From the NCBI GenBank assembly GCA_910585565.1, contig CAJUFC010000065.1:1-5197 (forward strand): DNA of 5,197 bases. The letters are read 5' to 3'. Under the pieces are notes generated by a model that saw only the letters and a list, made by a program, of their open reading frames with translations, did no database searches and had not been told where the DNA came from. The first letter of the stretch is position 1; each line of letters starts with the position of its first letter. Below are positions 4,304-5,197 of the stretch, one piece after another. Both the position numbers and the translations under genes were made by a program. This DNA is from an uncultured Eggerthellaceae bacterium (GTDB lineage Bacteria; Actinomycetota; Coriobacteriia; Coriobacteriales; Eggerthellaceae).

Positions 4304-5197
4304 ATGAAGAACAAATACGTACGGTTTTTGCAGCGCATCGTTGAGACCCCGTCGCCGACGGGCTGCGAGGTGCCGGTTGCCGACATCGTGCGAGCGCGCC
4401 TCACGCGCGTCGCTGACGAGGTGCGCACCGACACGATGGGCTCGGTGCATGCGGCCTATCTCGGCAGCAGGCATCCCCATGGCGCCGAAGGGCCCCACGT
4501 TGGCACGCAGGCGCGCCCGGCGATGGCGACGCGCCGCGAGGCGGCGGGTGCCCTCACGTTCATGCTGGCGGCGCATATGGACGAGATCGGGCTCATGGTG
4601 ACCTACATCTCGGACGAGGGCTTCTTGTCGATCGCGGCCATTGGTGGCGTTGACCCGGCGATTCTGCCGGGCATGCGCGTGGACGTGCATACGGCAACGG
4701 GCGTCGCGCGCGGCGTTGTGGGGCGCAAGCCCATCCATCTCATCGACCCTGACGACCGCAAGTCGGTGACGCCGCTGGACAAGCTCGTGATCGATCTGGG
4801 CATGTCGGCCAAGCAGGTCAAGAAGAAGGTGCGCGTCGGGGACGCGATCACGTTCGGCGTGGGATTCGAGCGCTTTGGCGACGACATGGCGGTGTCTCGC
4901 GCCTTTGACGACAAGGTGGGCGTCTTCATTGCCTGCCGCGTCATGGAGAACCTGGCCCGCAACGAGGAGTATAAGGGCAACTTCGTCGCGGCGATCACCG
5001 TGCAGGAGGAGATCGGCACGCGCGGCGCCATGACGAGCGCGCATGCGATATTCCCCGACGTGGCGCTGGCGTTCGACGTCACCCATGCAACGGACTACCC
5101 CGGCATCGACAAGTCGAAGTACGGCGACATCCGCTGCGGGAAAGGACCGGTCATCGCGCGCGGGCCCAACATCAACCCGGTCGTGTTCGACCGGCTC
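4304..5197 (+). CDS. M42-family metallo-aminopeptidase (glutamyl aminopeptidase/FrvX-like), truncated by window end
   Basis: A cytoplasmic, probably oligomeric di-metal exopeptidase that removes N-terminal residues from peptides. The 298 codons visible show most M42 active-site elements: AAHMDEIG with metal ligand H91 and D93, AFDDKVG with the bridging aspartate D202, QEEIGTRGA with catalytic E235 and metal ligand E236, and FDVTHATD with D258. The last histidine ligand and the C-terminus lie beyond the right edge (family members are about 340-360 residues). The ATG at 4304 is chosen for GGGAG at 4293-4297 and because the N-terminus then resembles the family; an in-frame ATG at 4271 has no ribosome binding site. 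Between TMGSVHAAYLG and TFMLAAHMDEIG there is an insertion of roughly 20-25 residues, rich in Ala, Gly, His and Arg (about 54-83), that typical members lack. Substrate specificity cannot be read from sequence. Confidence 0.93.
   Translation, partial: MKNKYVRFLQRIVETPSPTGCEVPVADIVRARLTRVADEVRTDTMGSVHAAYLGSRHPHGAEGPHVGTQARPAMATRREAAGALTFMLAAHMDEIGLMVTYISDEGFLSIAAIGGVDPAILPGMRVDVHTATGVARGVVGRKPIHLIDPDDRKSVTPLDKLVIDLGMSAKQVKKKVRVGDAITFGVGFERFGDDMAVSRAFDDKVGVFIACRVMENLARNEEYKGNFVAAITVQEEIGTRGAMTSAHAIFPDVALAFDVTHATDYPGIDKSKYGDIRCGKGPVIARGPNINPVVFDRL

Noticed and set aside
3424..4344. 306-codon open frame on the + strand crossing pyrE and the small gene
   Set aside because: It crosses the pyrE coding region antisense, then the divergent promoter region, then a second gene in another frame. 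The composition changes abruptly and no family is recognised.
4217..4344. 42-codon frame starting ATG 4217 overlapping the M42 start
   Set aside because: Arg-rich, no ribosome binding site, and overlaps a well supported gene in another frame.
3920..5086. 388-codon open frame on the - strand opposite the M42 gene
   Set aside because: It lies antisense to the M42 gene, which shows clear active-site motifs. Its product is His/Arg/Ala-rich with no recognisable domain, typical of a GC-rich shadow frame.
1..5197. CRISPR array, insertion sequence or long direct repeats
   Set aside because: No regularly spaced repeats, transposase motifs or terminal inverted repeats were seen on either strand.

Overview
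The window looks like a piece of a high-GC, probably anaerobic Gram-positive chromosome. The genes have strongly G/C-biased third codon positions, clean GGAGGTG ribosome binding sites, a CCA-encoding tRNA, and a radical-SAM/DUF4130 DNA-metabolism gene pair of the kind common in anaerobes. A member of the Coriobacteriia (Eggerthella/Slackia-like actinobacteria) is my best guess; it is an inference and not proven by the sequence.

Layout, left to right: (1) the 3' end of a tRNA-Thr(UGU) followed by a perfect 12-bp terminator hairpin. (2) About 310 bases of non-coding or doubtful sequence with possible RNA hairpins and a G-rich tract. (3) A 60-codon ORF on the + strand for a very acidic, cysteine-containing protein of unknown function. 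(4) Convergent to it, a two-gene operon on the - strand: a radical SAM 'putative DNA modification/repair' protein with a helix-hairpin-helix, then a DUF4130 partner whose start overlaps the stop of the first gene (ATGA). (5) pyrE (orotate phosphoribosyltransferase), also on the - strand, 107 bases upstream of that operon. (6) A divergent intergenic region with a perfect -10 box for pyrE and two adjacent dyad symmetries. (7) A small unknown + strand gene with a basic tail. (8) The first 298 codons of an M42-family metallo-aminopeptidase that runs off the right edge.

The most interesting part is the radical SAM/DUF4130 operon. The pair is known by family co-occurrence and its association with uracil-DNA-glycosylase-like domains, but I know of no established biochemical function. 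Two things seen here support a DNA-damage role. First, the only promoter-like region in front of the operon carries two tandem dyads (GAAC-ATAT-ATTC and GAAC-ATAT-GTTT on the - strand), each one base from the Gram-positive LexA/SOS box core GAAC-N4-GTTC. Second, the radical SAM protein carries QMSLF, a good match to the sliding-clamp-binding pentapeptide, just after its conserved domains and at the start of a low-complexity tail. Together they suggest an SOS-controlled system recruited to the replication clamp. pyrE serves pyrimidine synthesis and the M42 peptidase serves peptide breakdown; neither has an evident functional link to the repair pair.
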